33,856 nucleotides of DNA from Deltaproteobacteria bacterium YD0425bin50 (GTDB lineage Bacteria; Desulfobacterota; Desulfobacteria; Desulfobacterales; YD0425bin50), in assembly GCA_002753105.1 (NCBI GenBank), contig PDZT01000014.1:1-33856 (forward strand), written 5' to 3'. The notes below the pieces were generated by a model, which saw only the letters and a list, made by a program, of their open reading frames with translations, was not told the origin of the DNA and did no database searches. A program made the position numbers and the translations under genes. Positions 33,402-33,856 of the stretch are shown in pieces; position 1 is the first letter of the stretch; the number at the start of each line of letters is the position of its first letter.

Positions 33402-33856
33402 TCACTCAATCCATGTCACTTGAGCTGGCTTACGTGAAACCGTATTGGTATATTTATATTCTGGATATCCAAGAACTAAACTGGCATAAACCCGATGTTT
33501 TTTAGGAATACGCAACCACCCCCGCATTGTTTTATCGTATTTTAATGTAAGCGTTAAAAATCCTATCAAGCAAGAGCCTAATCCTAATGTATGGGCATAA
33601 TTGATTAGTGTTGTAGCAGCAATATTACAATTATCACAGCCGAAATTTGCTGATCCGGGAACATGAAGAAGAAGTAATACAGGCGCATTATGCAGAATAA
33701 AATCCCTGCCTAATTTAGTTTCCCGTTGATAATAATCCATAGAGTCTAAATAACGGGTTAATGAACGTAATCCTGCAAAATTTTCAAGTTTTTTTAAGGC
33801 AGTTGAGATACCGCTATAGCTTAATGTAGTCGAAATCGTTGTTCCGAATGAAAAAA
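33402..33856 (-). CDS. Nitroreductase-family protein (partial, 5' end outside window)
   Basis: The frame stays open to the window edge: before the internal ATG at 33740 it reads FGTTISTTLSYSGISTALKK, LENFAGLRSLTRYLDS, so the true start is further right. The visible 150 residues match the second half of flavin-dependent nitroreductases: DFILHNAPVLLLLHVPGSAN, the cofactor-side helix DNCNIAATTLINYAHTLGLG, and YASLVLGYPEYKYTN near the end. In sulfate reducers this family is often fused to an N-terminal ferredoxin domain, which cannot be checked here. It probably heads the TauE/SafE-like and Cys-rich gene unit. Confidence 0.85.
   Translation of the reverse strand, partial: FSFGTTISTTLSYSGISTALKKLENFAGLRSLTRYLDSMDYYQRETKLGRDFILHNAPVLLLLHVPGSANFGCDNCNIAATTLINYAHTLGLGSCLIGFLTLTLKYDKTMRGWLRIPKKHRVYASLVLGYPEYKYTNTVSRKPAQVTWIE

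Noticed and set aside
33402-33740. Complete 112-residue nitroreductase starting at 33740
   Set aside because: The frame continues upstream to the window edge with protein-like sequence, so that ATG is an internal Met.

Overview
The window is AT-rich chromosomal DNA, most likely from a marine sulfate-reducing member of the Desulfobacterota (Desulfobacterales-like). The pointers are a homo-oligomeric type sulfate adenylyltransferase, an unusually dense set of hybrid histidine kinases and GGDEF proteins, Rpn-type PD-(D/E)XK genes with repetitive tails, and many dispersed palindromes. Gene content of this kind is known from large, repeat-rich genomes such as the multicellular magnetotactic Desulfobacterota, but nothing here (no magnetosome gene, no rRNA) fixes the genus. 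No tRNA, rRNA, complete insertion sequence or CRISPR array was seen.

Layout. 1-635: wreckage of two PD-(D/E)XK-type genes, one with a 54-bp tandem repeat and one cut off by a palindromic repeat. 668-2008: a REC-histidine kinase. 2151-9104 (minus): a Ter stress region, read terB, then HicBA and PIN toxin-antitoxin pairs, then a TerD-TerD fusion, a phosphoribosyltransferase-TRSP gene and the malic enzyme maeB. It is littered with palindromic elements, a partial duplicate of terB and (9192-9368) the tail of a lost gene. 9369-14152 (minus): a giant hybrid sensor kinase ending in a class III nucleotide cyclase, plus a small coupled ORF. 14320-15133 (plus): a CooT-family protein and a leaderless M23-like peptidase. 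15175-17057 (minus): two nearly identical tandem Rpn genes. 17118-18982 (minus): a DUF4124 serine protease and plsC. 19271-23993 (plus): smpB, a membrane protein, a DHH-CBS protein and two diguanylate cyclases (CNB-GGDEF, REC-GGDEF). 23986-26246 (minus): holA-lgt. 26622-27902 (plus): sat behind a striking alternative-hairpin region. 28023-28223 (minus): a cold-shock gene sharing a bidirectional terminator with sat. 28447-33856 (minus): an amidohydrolase, a CheA-like kinase with a REC-STAS-like partner, a Cys-rich small protein, a half-size TauE/SafE protein and a nitroreductase cut by the window edge.

How the parts may work together. Signalling dominates. One protein could make cAMP (D1278, K1318, D1322, D1384, N1393 and R1397 of the cyclase are visible), while another joins a cyclic-nucleotide-binding domain to a GGDEF domain, so a cAMP to c-di-GMP relay can be proposed. 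The CheA-like kinase and the overlapping REC-STAS-like gene look like a dedicated pair. The Ter genes match the published TerB/TerD/PRTase-TRSP association, but the other biosynthetic partners (ATP-grasp, HAD, CitE-like) are not in the window. The most unusual DNA-level observations are the modular palindromes with similar arms and different cores, the duplicated terB end fused to palindromes, and the mutually exclusive hairpins upstream of sat.
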